This document shows, one piece after another, positions 1 through 10,762 of a stretch of 37,522 bases of DNA. Source of the DNA: Welwitschia mirabilis. Lineage: Eukaryota; Gnetophyta; Gnetopsida; Welwitschiales. The notes below the pieces were generated by a model. The model was not told the DNA's origin. It worked only from the letters and a program-made list of their open reading frames with translations, and made no database searches. The position numbers and the translations under genes were made by a program. How positions within the stretch are numbered: the stretch's first letter is position 1; each line of letters starts with the position of its first letter. The DNA is taken from positions 109,068,935 through 109,106,456 of the forward strand of contig JBOZIK010000001.1 in assembly GCA_051453625.1 (NCBI GenBank). The letters run 5' to 3'.

Positions 1-22
1 GAGAAGGTTAAGTGGGGTGCTA
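1..22 (+). other. End of a retroelement 3' region with polypurine tract
   Basis: Bases 1-22 match the sequence just upstream of two other LTRs here (12460-12481 and 28129-28149): AAGGTTAAG followed by a G-rich run and CTA. Bases 10-22 are the polypurine-tract equivalent that primes plus-strand DNA synthesis next to a 3' LTR. Its presence means the LTR that follows was once a 3' LTR, or sits in a tandem LTR arrangement, because a 5' LTR would be preceded by unrelated flanking DNA. Confidence 0.6.
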
Positions 23-241
23 TGTTGTGATGTCAAATAATATTTATTTTATGTGGTATTTTGAGTACTTTAATTATACATTTAGACAAGCTTAGATGGA
101 GTTCTGAAAATTATGGAGCATTAAGAAGATAATCATAAAATCATGCAATTCTAAGCATACTTGAAGGCACTTTATATAGACAATGATACATAGTACTTTA
201 ATGAGAATATAATGATGTAAAAGGCTAATTTCTCTTAGCTA

Positions 242-341
242 NNNNNNNNNNNNNNNNNNNNNNNNNNNNNNNNNNNNNNNNNNNNNNNNNNNNNNNNNNN
301 NNNNNNNNNNNNNNNNNNNNNNNNNNNNNNNNNNNNNNNNN
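242..341. other. 100-N gap flanked by duplicated sequence
   Basis: Bases 130-241 and 342-453 are the same 112-bp segment with three mismatches, on either side of exactly 100 Ns. This looks like an unmerged contig overlap or two haplotypes placed end to end, not a real tandem repeat. Confidence 0.7.
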
Positions 342-728
342 TAATCATAAAATCATGCAATTCTAAGCATAATTGAAGGCACTTTATATAGACAATGATA
401 CATAGTACTTTAATAAGAATATAATGACGTAAAAGGCTAATTTCTCTTAGCTAGAAACTTTAAGAAGACTATCATCACTTATATCATTAAAAAAACATCT
501 AAGATAATAAAAATGTTGATTTGAACTAAAACTATGGGTTAACTACAGGTTTAGAATTTGATGACTCATCTCTTATTATGTAGTATCATCCCCAGTGTTA
601 TCTGGATAATAACTAAATGGTAACTATTTTGTATGAATGAAAATGAATTATTTTTATAATAGAGTCATGCATTTCATGTGGGTTACTAGGAATTCTTCTT
701 TAGCTTCTAGGTTTTACTTCCATAAAAC

Positions 729-736
729 TATAAATA
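729..736 (+). promoter_or_regulatory. TATA box of the element B LTR
   Basis: TATAAATA is followed by CCCCTC and a pyrimidine-rich stretch. The same context is seen at 12980-12987 and, with changes, at 18317-18324, 4887-4896, 11345-11351 and 28657-28664. The repeated position within every LTR copy supports its role as the core promoter of the element's Pol II transcript. Activity today is unlikely given the overall decay. Confidence 0.6.
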
Positions 737-1415
737 CCCCTCTTACCTTTACTTTTAATTTTTTATACTAAAACTCTTGAGAGAAAATATTAAAGGATAA
801 GAGGTCCATCCATAACTATAGAGAGAATCTTTCTTAGTGTTGGGCTGGGTATTTTCCATTGAGATGCTACTACTTTATTTCTAAGGGGACTTTAATTCAT
901 AGTTAATATAAGAACTCTTTTTACTTCTATTATGTAAAAATGTTTATGATTTAAGTTAATGATGATTCTGTGATAGATTCATATTTTATCTAAATCATAA
1001 GGATAACCTTTGTTAAGGTTGACATTGTTAGTTTAGATCTTGTATTTTATTTTATACCATATTTATATTTGTATTTATTCATATTCTATTATATGTATCT
1101 TAGACTTATGTTAGTTAGGAATAAGTGATAACTCTTCCTAATTGTTCTAAGGGCTAATATTTGTAATAGAAGGATTGATCGTAAAAATGATTTACTACAC
1201 TTTCATTTCATCCATTTTTATTTCATCATCATTTATCTTGCATTACATTTACATTTTTTCTTATTTTCATTTACTAAAAGGAAAAAGATTAAAAATACCT
1301 TGTCGAAATTATTTTCTAACTTCTAGCCTAGTACCTTCAAGGGATTATGTAATTTGAGTTAACTCCTATCTATAATAGTATGAGTTTTTTTACAAAGTAT
1401 TTGTGCCTTCAATCT

Positions 1416-2420
1416 AGTTTCCATTAATTTACCCTTTTCAAGGATATTTTTGACTTTGCTATAAGGTGTGATGCTTAAGAATATTATGATACCTAACTCA
1501 CTTTTAAAACATGCCCCTTAAATCTATGCATAAATATGAATCTTTTAACTATTAGACAATTAGCTTTATAGGCCCTATCAAACCACCTTATTATGATAAA
1601 AACTATATTGTAGTGGCTATTAATTATGTTATCAAGTGGGTTGAAGCTTTTTTTACTTTCAAAACTAATGCTTGAATGGTATATAATTTTATCTGAGCTC
1701 ATATAATTTAGCATTTTAGTTTTTCTAGAATCATAATTAGTGATTAAGGAACTCATTTTATCAATTATCTTTTTCAGAAATGGCTTTCATCCATTGAGAT
1801 TAAACATACAATTGCATGTGCTTATTATTCAAAAACCAATGACCAAGATGAAAATGCTAATAGGAAAATTAAGAAGATGCTCTAACAACTAGTCTTTTTT
1901 AATAAGAAATCTGAAGCTTATAAACTTAATGATGTTCTTCAGGCTTATCACACTACTTGGTGAAACTCTCTCAAGTTTTTACCTTATGAACTTATGTGAA
2001 AAAAGATTTGTATTTTCTTAGTTGATGCTTGCTATAACTCCTATCAATCCATCCATCAACTTAATCTTATGAACTTAAATAAAAATCTTAATACTCAATT
2101 AGCCCAACTTGATCATTTAAATAAAAAATGTACAATGTTGTACATCATTAACTCATTTATAAAGCCCAAGACAAGTTCAACCATAATAAAATGATAATTC
2201 ATAAGCAATATAAACTAGGTTAACTAGTTCTTTTATACAATATCCAAGTGCACCTTTTACACAATAATTAACCTCTAAATGGTTTAGTCCTTATCTTATA
2301 GAAAAAGTACATATTAATGGCTCAATTGAATTCTCTAATCCAAATACTAGGAAAATTTAAAATGTTAATGAATAAAGATTAAAAATCTATCAATCATCTA
2401 CTAATTAAATATTGAACATA
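1416..2420 (+). pseudogene. Integrase remnant of element B (Ty3/gypsy)
   Basis: Retroviral-type integrase inserts the element's cDNA into the host genome. Visible pieces in order are: the WPxLFK-like block after the zinc-binding region (about 1425-1470); a catalytic-core segment encoding GPIKP and then VVAINYVIKWVEA (about 1570-1650); IISD-stop-GTHFIN (about 1732-1770), which carries the second catalytic Asp; an NRKIKKML segment near 1860; and the C-terminal tail with SPYLIEKV and GSIEFSNPNTRKI (about 2285-2360). Many stops interrupt it, for example TGA after ISD and TAA or TGA in place of Gln and Trp codons. The HHCC N-terminus and everything upstream of IN are absent because an LTR is fused directly at about 1405. 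A homologous copy lies at 24290-25870. It is certainly non-functional. Confidence 0.8.
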
Positions 2421-4294
2421 ATAGAAGTACTTATCTTGAAATATGCTCTTAATAAGGAAGAATTTCTTCTTTTCATTATTTAAATTCTTTCTTAGATAAT
2501 TCCTTGGGTAAATGTTATGCTCTCACTTAAATATCTTTAATTTAACTTATGTATTACTTTATAAAGTTATCATGATTAGTAATCTTTTACTTGGGTACTT
2601 CAAAGTTATAAGATTGAATTCATTTAATTTTAAGACATTAATACTTCTATGAACTTCATTTTTAAAGGAAGATGTAATTCTTATGTTCTCTCTAATGGTG
2701 TGAGTCTTTAGTTATTTAGGTGTGCTACTAGTTTTTTCTCATCTTATTACTTCACTTTTATCCTTATGAGTACTTGGTCATGTGGGTTTTTTTCACTTCC
2801 AAATTAAAAAGGGAAAAACTAAAGAATGGAATAAGAAAAATAACAAAAAAGAAAAAGTAGGAAAAAAAGATTATCTTTTCTCTAAAATAAATTATGATGT
2901 CCTACTATAAGCACATCAAGACAAATGTTTCTGAGAGGAGGCTTTGATAGTGTGATATTATAGCTATGAAAACTCCATTAAGAGTTTAATTCCATGCTTT
3001 GTAAGTCATTACTCCTCTAACAGTGATTACACTCCCCTCAATATAGAAAAAATTATCATTTAGAGGATATAGAATTAGTAATATCCCTAGTGTCATTAGA
3101 GGCATTGTGCATTGCTTCTTTACTAGATTCGTTATGCATATAGTCCTTCCATATGAACATTTCACTTCTTTGGATTTCAATGTAATTTTTGGAGCTTGAG
3201 CAGGTAAGCTCATTTATGAGTAGCTTGTGATATTACCATTCATGATTGTGAGCATTTATATTTTCTTAGCATCATCATAATTATTGTTTATTTGAGTGGT
3301 GCTTTATCAGTTTTAACATTATGTCATGCATCATTAATTAGTTGATTTTATTTTTACCAAGAGAGTTTGTTAGGTTAGAATTTACGATAAGCAAACAATC
3401 TTTTTCATGTTCCTAGTTGTTTATTCTCCTTTTATTTTTATTACTTATTTTATTTGGTATTTTAAAGTCATTTCCATACTTTTTTAGCATAGTATTTAGA
3501 ACTTAATTATTTAGCAATTTCTTATTATCTTTTTTGATTTTGCTTAAGGTTTTTATTCATAAGGTTTGTCCTTCTTTTAGAACTTTTTCATAGATGATGA
3601 TGATATTTTCTATTTTATTCCTTTTTTTAATTTTATCTTGCTACTTTTACATGCTTTCTAAGTTTGGGCAAATTTAAGGATTTGTTTGAGCATTAATTCT
3701 TTTTATGTGGTGCATTATCATGGTCCTATCCCTTTCTGTTTAGGTCCCTTCTACATTTGACTCCTTTTTCATGATCATTTTTCTAGGATAATTCTTTACT
3801 TTTATCAATTCTTCTTACTTTAAGATGATTTTATGAGGCCTTATCTCTTTCTATTCTTAATTATCAAATCCTACTTGGCCTTTGAAAAGTTTTTAAAAAT
3901 TCTTTTTTTGAGTATCATTCAATGTCTAATGTCTAGATGATCAGGTGGCTGATACCATCATTTCTTGCTTTCTTGTAATACAAGATGTATTTGTTTACTT
4001 ATGGGGGGTAGGACATTTTTCTAAGATATTTTTGAGATATTACAAAATTTTTAACTATAAGGATAATTTTTGAGCTTTCACGATACATATATGTCATATG
4101 ATGTTCTGCTTATGATTTCATATTATGTATATGTTTTGCATTATGAACATTATTTTATAAGATATAACAACACAATTATAGTACCTTCTTACATGTATGA
4201 TCTAAGAGATTCAGAAGACCATGGATAAGGGAAGTAACATTATGATTATTTTTTGTATTCACCCTTGTAGATTATTCTTTAAACTTACTAATTG
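2421..4294 (+). mobile_element. 3' noncoding region of element B, first part
   Basis: No coding signal is seen. The stretch aligns with the 3' regions of element A (8481-10762) and element D (25871-28136). Shared blocks include the one following the integrase tail ('cttgggtaaatgttatgctc'), the 'gtgatattatagctatgaaaactcc' type block (about 2951-2975) and the 'gattattctttaaacttac' block just before the element A insertion at 4299. The region resumes at 12037. Confidence 0.7.
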
Positions 4295-4299
4295 ATTTA
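4295..4299. repeat. Left target-site duplication of element A (ATTTA)
   Basis: ATTTA lies directly before the TG start of the LTR at 4300 and is repeated directly after the other LTR at 12032-12036. Five bp is the expected duplication size for Ty3/gypsy insertion. Removing the element and one ATTTA joins the flanks into sequence that aligns with element A's own 3' region near 10310-10350. Confidence 0.85.
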
Positions 4300-5576
4300 T
4301 GATGCACTATTAAATTATGTGTAGTTAATGGGGTATTATAAGTAATTTTGTAGGAAATTTATACAGGTTTAGATGTAATTTTGATGATTATGGAGAGTAG
4401 ATTGGATGATCATAGAAACATGCAATTCTTGACATATTTAGGGGTATTTTAGGCATATTATAATACTTATTTCTATGGAGGGAGATCAATGATGCAAAAG
4501 TATAATTTCTCTTACAGTGAAAAGATAAGGAAGACTATCATCCCCACGACAAGTAGGGTGATAACACTTTAGCAACTATTTCAAATGTTAACATGGACTA
4601 AATTCAGGGGTCAATGAGTCCTCTCTTCTAAAGAGGTATTATCCCTAGTGTTGNNNNNNNNNNATAACATGCAAGATGATAACATACATAGGGATATTCC
4701 ATGGGCTAATTATTAAGTAAGAAGATAATGAGTCATCTATTATTATGAGGTATCATCCCTAGTGTTATTTGCACAATGGCCAGGATAATATTGAAATGAC
4801 TGACTTTCATCCATTTTATCTATTTTTTTCCTTAGAATTGAGTGCATTTCTTAGCACATTTTAATTGACTGTTATCTCTTCTTTGTTATATAAATATACC
4901 TTTGTTTGATCCTTCTATCATCTTCAGTTCACTGGAAACTCTCATGATAAGAGATTGAAGGGTGGGAGATCCATCTTGTATAGTTGAAAAAAGACATCTC
5001 CTTGGTGTTGGATTATGCATCCTCCATTGAGATGAAGATTTTTTGTAACCTAGATGCTGGTTTGATTCATAATGCAAACTCTATTTCTTTTATAATTTTA
5101 ATATTAATTATACTTTATGTTATTCTTGATTTGGTGATAGTCTCATTAATGATACTGGTCTTAAGGACAACCTTTGTTAAGGTTGATAATAGTAGTTTAG
5201 AAGAATTGCATTACATTTTATTTGACTTACTTAATAATCTAAGTTAGCCTCAGTTAGTGATAATATTCTTAGCTGATTTAGATTATACAGGGCCAATCTT
5301 CCTAATAATTTAACTTAGTAATTAGATAGATATTCATATTTTAAATTAAGTGCATTTACATTACATTGCATGTTTATTTACATGCATCATTCCTAAGTTT
5401 AGGATACAATATATTTTCTAAAACTTAATTGTCCCTCTTCTCTCACATGCCTTTAACAAGTTTATAACATTTGAGTCACTCCCATTTATACTAGTGTGTT
5501 GTATTTACAACATATAAATTTGTAATTAATAGGATTTGATAAAAGATATAAAGTTGCAAAATTACACACTACAACA
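4300..5576 (+). mobile_element. 5' LTR of element A
   Basis: The LTR begins TGATGC (matching TGTTGC in sibling LTRs) and ends ACAACA, leaving three bases before the PBS at 5580. It is collinear with 10763-12031. A TATA-like TATATAAATA lies at 4887-4896. A 10-N gap at 4654-4663 falls inside the second copy of the palindromic module, as judged by alignment to the 3' LTR. Confidence 0.85.
4537..4789 (+). repeat. Palindromic modules in the element A 5' LTR
   Basis: Copy 1 (4537-4562) reads ATCATCC, 12-nt spacer, GGGTGAT. Copy 3 (4764-4789) reads GTTATTT, 12-nt spacer, GGATAAT, and is preceded by the half copy ATCATCCCTAGT. The middle copy is mostly lost to the 10-N gap at 4654-4663. Positions match the three copies in the 3' LTR (11007-11243). 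Confidence 0.65.
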
Positions 5577-5579
5577 TCT

Positions 5580-5597
5580 TAGCACCATTGTTAGTGA
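5580..5597 (+). other. Primer-binding site of element A (tRNA-Asp type, decayed)
   Basis: TAGCACCATTGTTAGTGA lies three bases after the LTR end. It aligns with the Athila/Tat-type PBS TGGCGCCGTTGCCGGGGA, which pairs with the 3' end of tRNA-Asp. Most of the differences are G-to-A or C-to-T, as expected for decayed methylated DNA. The element D counterpart at 19191-19208 is better preserved. Confidence 0.7.
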
Positions 5598-6280
5598 AGG
5601 CTATTAAAACGTATGAGGATTGTTGTTACTTAGATGAGTAGATCAAATTTCATTTTGAATATTTATTTCTAATGACATTGTATTTATAGTTAAGAATCAT
5701 AGTTTTTTTGTTCATAGTTTTCTATTTTTTTTCGTTTATAATAATAGTCTGTCATCCCCTTTGTTGTCTATATAATATTAAGAATAATAATTCACAAATT
5801 TATTTTTTCCTACAAGTTTTTTATAGGGTTTTACGTTTCTAGTTTTTATAACATAATAATATGTTATCTTCACAGTCATCCACATGATACATAGGATGAT
5901 CATGATGCTTTCATTTTCTCTAATTTATAATTTTTGTTCTTTTTTTTTGCAATGTTGTTCTATGGTCATTCTATTAGTCATCTCCATAATGGTTAATATA
6001 ATAGCCATTATACATATTTTAAGTTTTAATGGTTCAAATAATTCTAATAAAAATATGAAACATAAAAGAGAGTAGAACTTGATCTTCACTATGTACATGT
6101 CTTTATAACTATCTTGAATTAGAATTTCTTATTCCATTCTTCTTAATAACTTCAATGAATAGCGATAAAAGAATCTGTGGAAAAATTCTTTTTAAAAGGA
6201 GGATAAACTTTAAAAAATCTAAGGATAATCATAAGAAAACACTTTGAGAATTTTTTGTAGAAAGAGAAAGAAAAATACAA
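5598..6280 (+). mobile_element. Leader region of element A
   Basis: This untranslated leader lies between the PBS and the decayed reading frame. It aligns with the element D leader (19209-19640) and shares three palindromic modules at matching spacing. No coding signal is seen; short open stretches here are low-complexity T-rich translations. Confidence 0.65.
5763..6002 (+). repeat. Three palindromic modules in the element A leader
   Basis: Arms with exactly 12-nt spacers lie at 5763-5788 (GTTGTCT / GAATAAT, preceded by the half copy GTCATCCCCTTT), 5875-5900 (GTCATCC / GGATGAT) and 5977-6002 (GTCATCT / ATATAAT, preceded by GTCATTCTATTA). The copies are 112 and 102 bp apart, close to the spacing in the LTR and in the element D leader. 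Confidence 0.65.
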
Positions 6281-8100
6281 AATGATGTTAAAAGTAGGAA
6301 TTGGGCCCCTTCCTCTTTTCAACTATCTTATTCTTACACCTTTTATTTTCAAACTTCATACAGAAATGAGAATAAAAATTTTCTACATTTTAGGGATTCT
6401 ACCTCATTTAAAGAAACTTAGTATAATCATTTTTATCATTCCCAATTATCTTCCATGCATTATTATAAAAAAGAACCATCTCCCATGAACTACTATGAAG
6501 AAGAAAATGATCCAATAAAAAAAATGATTGACAAAAAAAATAAAGAAGACCTATGAAAATGCTAATAAAACCTAGAAAATCTGATTGAGATCTTTTAATA
6601 AATAGTATTAAAAATTAAGGTTCATTTATAATACAACAACCTCAAACATATCCTTCTATATTCTAACTTAAGAAAAATGAAAAGAACTTAGAAACAAATA
6701 ATAATAATTTTTTATTTTAAGTAGAAGATGAAATTTCAAATTAAACTTTAGTGTCCTACTCATTAGGATATGAGTAAAGGGAAGATAATAAAAATTCAAC
6801 TCAATCTTTTAATAATAAGGATGAAGATGATCATTCATTAGATGATGCTATTGAGGTATTAGATTATATTCCTGCCCTCCATTCACTACTAAATAATCTA
6901 GATGAGGAATCCATTCATGAAGACTATGTAAACTTTTCAATACATGATGAAGATAATGCTTACATTTTTCTTAATGATCTATTTGATGAATCAAACAACT
7001 TAGACAATGAGATCCATACTCCACAAAAGAAGGAATATATAGTCATAAAAAATGATGAGAAAAGTAAAGAAATAACCCAATGAAATAATGTTAAAGATAT
7101 TAATGAAGAAAATGACCATATTAAAGGACCCATAAAGATTCATTTAAACTTCATAGAGGATAGACTTGTTTATTCTACTCATGCTTCTTCATCCGTTCCA
7201 CCTATGTCTTCTTGTACAATTATAAATTACCTCCTTTGTTCCACTTTGATTTTCACTTCCACATCATCTTATGATCTTGATAATAATAATATTTCTTCAT
7301 CTTTTTCATTTTAACCTTCATATCATTCTTAAACCCATCTTTCTTCTCTTGTCTTTTATAAAACTCATAATTTTGAAGAGTCTATTCCTATTATTTCTTA
7401 ATGTAATAATCGAAGTAAAATTCTTTCCATTTCTACCAAGTCCACTTTATCTTTTGTTTTTAATGATTATTCTTTTCAAACGTTTAACTTAGATTGTCAT
7501 GAAATTTTAAATTGGTGTAAACATTATCTTCTTGATTCACATCCATACTTAAAATTAAATGTTAAAGAGCTTATTAAGTATGTCAAACCTATCTTAATCA
7601 CTCATCCTAAGAAGTTTCTTACAAATTCTTGGATCCCAAATAATACACTTAATGTATCCCATGTTTAATATCAAGCTTTGAATAAAATATATGTTTCAAC
7701 TCCTTTCTATCATGAGTTTGATAAGAGATTGTTTATCCATGAGTTATATGACTTTCATATCTTTCATATTACTTATAAATCCTATAGAGACAAAATGTTA
7801 TGTGGTTATGCTATTGAGAAAAAGCATTATTTTCTTATTAAAAATTCATATATTGAGTTGATTAATAGAAAGCTTCTTAATTTTACTAGACAATTTAAGA
7901 TTCCTCAAAATCTTCTTAGATACTTTCTTTGAGTACCTTCTTACATGTATTATATAATGATATTTATGATTTATCTCATTTCAGTAAGAGATTATTCTTC
8001 AATGAGATTGATCGCTTATTTATCTCTTCTTTAAAATATGAAATTTTCACTTTCAAAGTTTTATTATTTTTCCTTTAATTGATTTTACTAAAAATTAATT
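6281..8100 (+). pseudogene. Decayed reading frame unique to element A, unrecognised
   Basis: I do not recognise this protein. Frame 2 is coherent from about 6281 to 6560: Ser/Tyr/His-rich, then EEEND and KKMIDKKNKED. Frame 1 is coherent from about 6700 to 7932: a strongly acidic stretch (DEDDHSLDDA, LDEESIHED), a Ser/Thr-rich linker near 7180-7310, then a compact part with CHEILNWCKHYLLDSHP (about 7495-7545), SWIPNNTLNVSHV (near 7630) and YVSTPFYHEFDKRLFIHELY (from 7690). After a frameshift near 7932, coding character (NEIDRLFISSLKYEIF) runs to about 8070. At least four of the five in-frame stops between 6820 and 7932 are TAA where CAA is a one-transition ancestor. The original length was perhaps 550-600 codons. 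It occupies the place of gag-pol but shows no zinc knuckle, DxG protease or RT motif. It could be a diverged gag, an element-specific accessory protein or captured host sequence. Confidence 0.55.
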
Positions 8101-8324
8101 GTACAGATTTTATGTTTTACTAATTGATGAATATTTGGTTTGGTCCCTATTTTTATAAGAAAATGCAATATCTTAGATCATAGCCTTATAAATAAATCTT
8201 TATTTTTATTTCCTTTTAATAAAATTGTTAAAAGATTTTAGGTTTTGAATAAAATCTGTTTTTATTTTTCTTTGATATTTTATTTTAATGATTGTTATGC
8301 TTCTTTATCTTTAGTTTTAATAAA

Positions 8325-8480
8325 TTAATCTCTAGATGATCTAGTCCTTATCTTTTCAAGAAAGCATATTTTTGGTGTCTTAGTAGAGATTTATAATTTA
8401 AACACTTAGGAAATTTAGAAGTTAATAGATAAAGGTTAAAAATCATTGAGATATCTATTAGTTAAACCTTAAACATGATA
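8325..8480 (+). pseudogene. Integrase C-terminal tail retained in element A
   Basis: The translation gives SPYLFKKA near 8345 and RLKII..TLNMIEALVLD near 8425-8495, with stops. It aligns with the integrase tails of B (2270-2440) and D (25700-25870), where TLKMIEVLVLE-like sequence also ends the pol frame. Nothing of the integrase zinc-binding or catalytic domains precedes it: the boundary between unrelated interior and shared pol tail falls between about 8100 and 8325. It cannot encode an active enzyme. Its retention marks the deletion or replacement breakpoint, or a cis-acting requirement near the 3' region. Confidence 0.65.
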
Positions 8481-10762
8481 GAAGCACTTGTCTTGGATTT
8501 TTCTCCTATCATTATCTAAATTATTACTTAGCAGATTCTTTTGGTAAACATCATGCTATCACTTGATCATTATTAACTTGACTAATGTTTTACTTTATAG
8601 AGTTATCATGACTAATAACCCTTTTACTTGGATATTTCAAAGTGATAAGATTAGATTCATTCAATCTTAATACATTTGTGTGTCTATGAAATTCATTTCA
8701 AATAAAGATGTTTTGGTTCTTTTGTTCTCTCTCAATGGTATGAGTATTTAGTTATTTGGATGTTCTTACTTATTTTTCATCTTATTTCAAATTAAGATCA
8801 TGTAAAATTTATTATTTTTATTTAAGTTTTAAAAAGAAAAAATAAATATTAACCATGCCCTTTTATATCTGAGCTAAAGACATGATCACCATGATGTCAT
8901 ATTACAAGTGCACTAAGGAAAATTTTCTCAAGAGGGGCCTTTATCCAAGTAATATGATAGCTATGAGAACTTTATTGGGATGTTATTTGGTAATGCAATG
9001 TGGGTCCTTACTCTTCTAATAGTGGTTGTCCTCCCTTCATCATGGAAAAATAATTTTTACTTAGAGGCTATATGATTAGTGACATTTCTAATATCATCAA
9101 AGGCCATTTCTTATTTTCTAGACTTATTTTTCATATAGTACTTTTACATGATCATTTTACTTTTTTGGCTTCTTATGTTATTCTAGAGTATGAGAAAGCA
9201 AGTTAATTTCTAAGTAATTTTTGATCTTTCCATCCATTGATTGACATCATTATATATACTTAACATCATCATAATGATTGCCTATTTGAGTGGTACTTTC
9301 TAAATTTTTTTTCATTATGTCATGCATTATTATCGAGGTAATTTTATGATTTCTACCAAGGAACTTTATTAGGTTGGAATTTTGGGTAGATAGATAATCT
9401 TCTTCATGTTCTTAGTTATCCATTTTTATTATGTTTTGATAGTTTTTTTTTGGGATTTTAAAGTAATTTATGTATTTTTTTCACATAATAATTAGGACTT
9501 GATCATTTGGTATTTTTCTAGTTGTCTTTTTATTTTTTCTCATAATTTTTATCCATAAGGGTTGTTTTACTTTTATCACTTTTATTGATGTAGTTCTTTT
9601 ATTTTATACTAATAATTTTCCATCTATTTGCTTTTAATTTTACATACATCTAGTTATAAAATCTTGAATTCTTATTGAAATTAGGGAAATTTGAGGATTT
9701 TTATTAGCATTGATTCTATTTCTTTGATTCTTTATCATAACGGTATCCTTTTCTATTACCTTGATCATTTCTTGTTTTTAACTCCTTTACCATGATTTCT
9801 TGGATGATGATTCTTAGGTTTTACCTATCTTTTAGAATTAATGATGACTTTTTAAGGCTTCATTGATTTTATTCTTGATTATTCAATTTTATTGGATTTC
9901 ACTTTTTTTCTAGATTCTTCTTTTTCTAAGTATCATTCCACATATATTATTTTGACAACTAGATGGATGACACAACTTCGCTTAGCTTATTATAAAATGG
10001 GATGTATTGATTCTTATTCCTTTGAAGGGGAGGGAGTAGGACCAACTTTTATAAAATCATAAAGATATTTAAGCAAAAATTTTATTTATGAGGTTTATTT
10101 TAAGATTTTCTGATACATATATATGATGTAATAATCCATTTATGATTTCATATTATTTGTGTGGTATGCATTATGGATATTACTTAGTAGGCCACAAAAG
10201 CAAAATTATAGTACCTTGTTATAGGTGTAAGATAGGATATCAAGAAATCATAAACAAAGAAAGTAATATTATGATCATTTTTTAAATTTGTCCCTTGTAT
10301 ATTGTATTTAAAACTTACTAATGGATTTGTATACATTGTTTTGAGTTATTACTTCTTAGTTTATATACATTAGCTTGAGTATCACTATCTTTAATTATGC
10401 AAACACATCATCATTTTTTAAAGCTATTATTATTACATCTTATTGTGTTTATTATGTATGACATTTAATTTCTATATTATAATGTGTTAAATGGTTTAAG
10501 TGCAAGGATAACAAAGATGTTAATACTTGTATTTTTTTTTGATGATCATGTTTATGGGCATTTGACTTTCATTTTCATTTTCCAAGTCTATCGTCCTGAT
10601 AATAGATAGGGTGACATATCTATCATGTATTCTATAGAGGTATTATATTATTTAATTAGTTTCTAATGTTTATTATTGCATGGTAAGTATTTATGAACTT
10701 AATTTACATTTTTCTGTAGTTACTATTTATCTTAGATAATTTAACTCACAATCATACTTTTT
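8481..10762 (+). mobile_element. 3' noncoding region of element A
   Basis: About 2.3 kb with no coding signal. It aligns block by block with the 3' regions of B and D, for example the 'ggtatgagtatttagttattt' type block near 8730-8760 and the block around 10440-10560 that matches 27790-27880. It contains one palindromic module (10590-10615). A recognisable polypurine tract before the 3' LTR is missing: the sequence there is decayed or deleted. Confidence 0.65.
10590..10615 (+). repeat. Palindromic module in the element A 3' region
   Basis: ATCGTCC, 12-nt spacer, GGGTGAC. Same 7-12-7 geometry as the LTR and leader copies. The homologous site in B is 12274-12299, and in D about 27937-27958, where the spacer is shortened to 8. 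Confidence 0.6.

Larger units (their letters stand above)
23..1405 (+). mobile_element. LTR of element B, truncated at its 3' end
   Basis: The LTR starts with TGTTG, as do the LTRs at 12482 and 28150, and aligns along its length with the LTR at 12482-13712. Shared landmarks are the blocks near 365-440, a TATA-like TATAAATA at 729-736, and a conserved 'ggtccatcc' block near 804. The copy is inflated by a 100-N gap (242-341) whose flanks duplicate 112 bp. The final 60 bp or so, including the expected CAACA terminus and PBS, are missing. At about 1400-1410 the sequence switches to integrase coding sequence. Confidence 0.75.

Noticed and set aside
1175-1357. Short hydrophobic open frame
   Set aside because: It lies inside the element B LTR, and the collinear LTR near 13440-13600 does not keep it open. 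Low-complexity T-rich translation.
2986-3213. 75-codon minus-strand open frame
   Set aside because: It falls in the noncoding 3' region and is not conserved as an open frame in the homologous regions of A (about 8990) and D (about 26400).
5884-6075. Membrane-like short frame in the element A leader
   Set aside because: Hydrophobicity comes from T-rich DNA. The aligned leader of D has no such frame.
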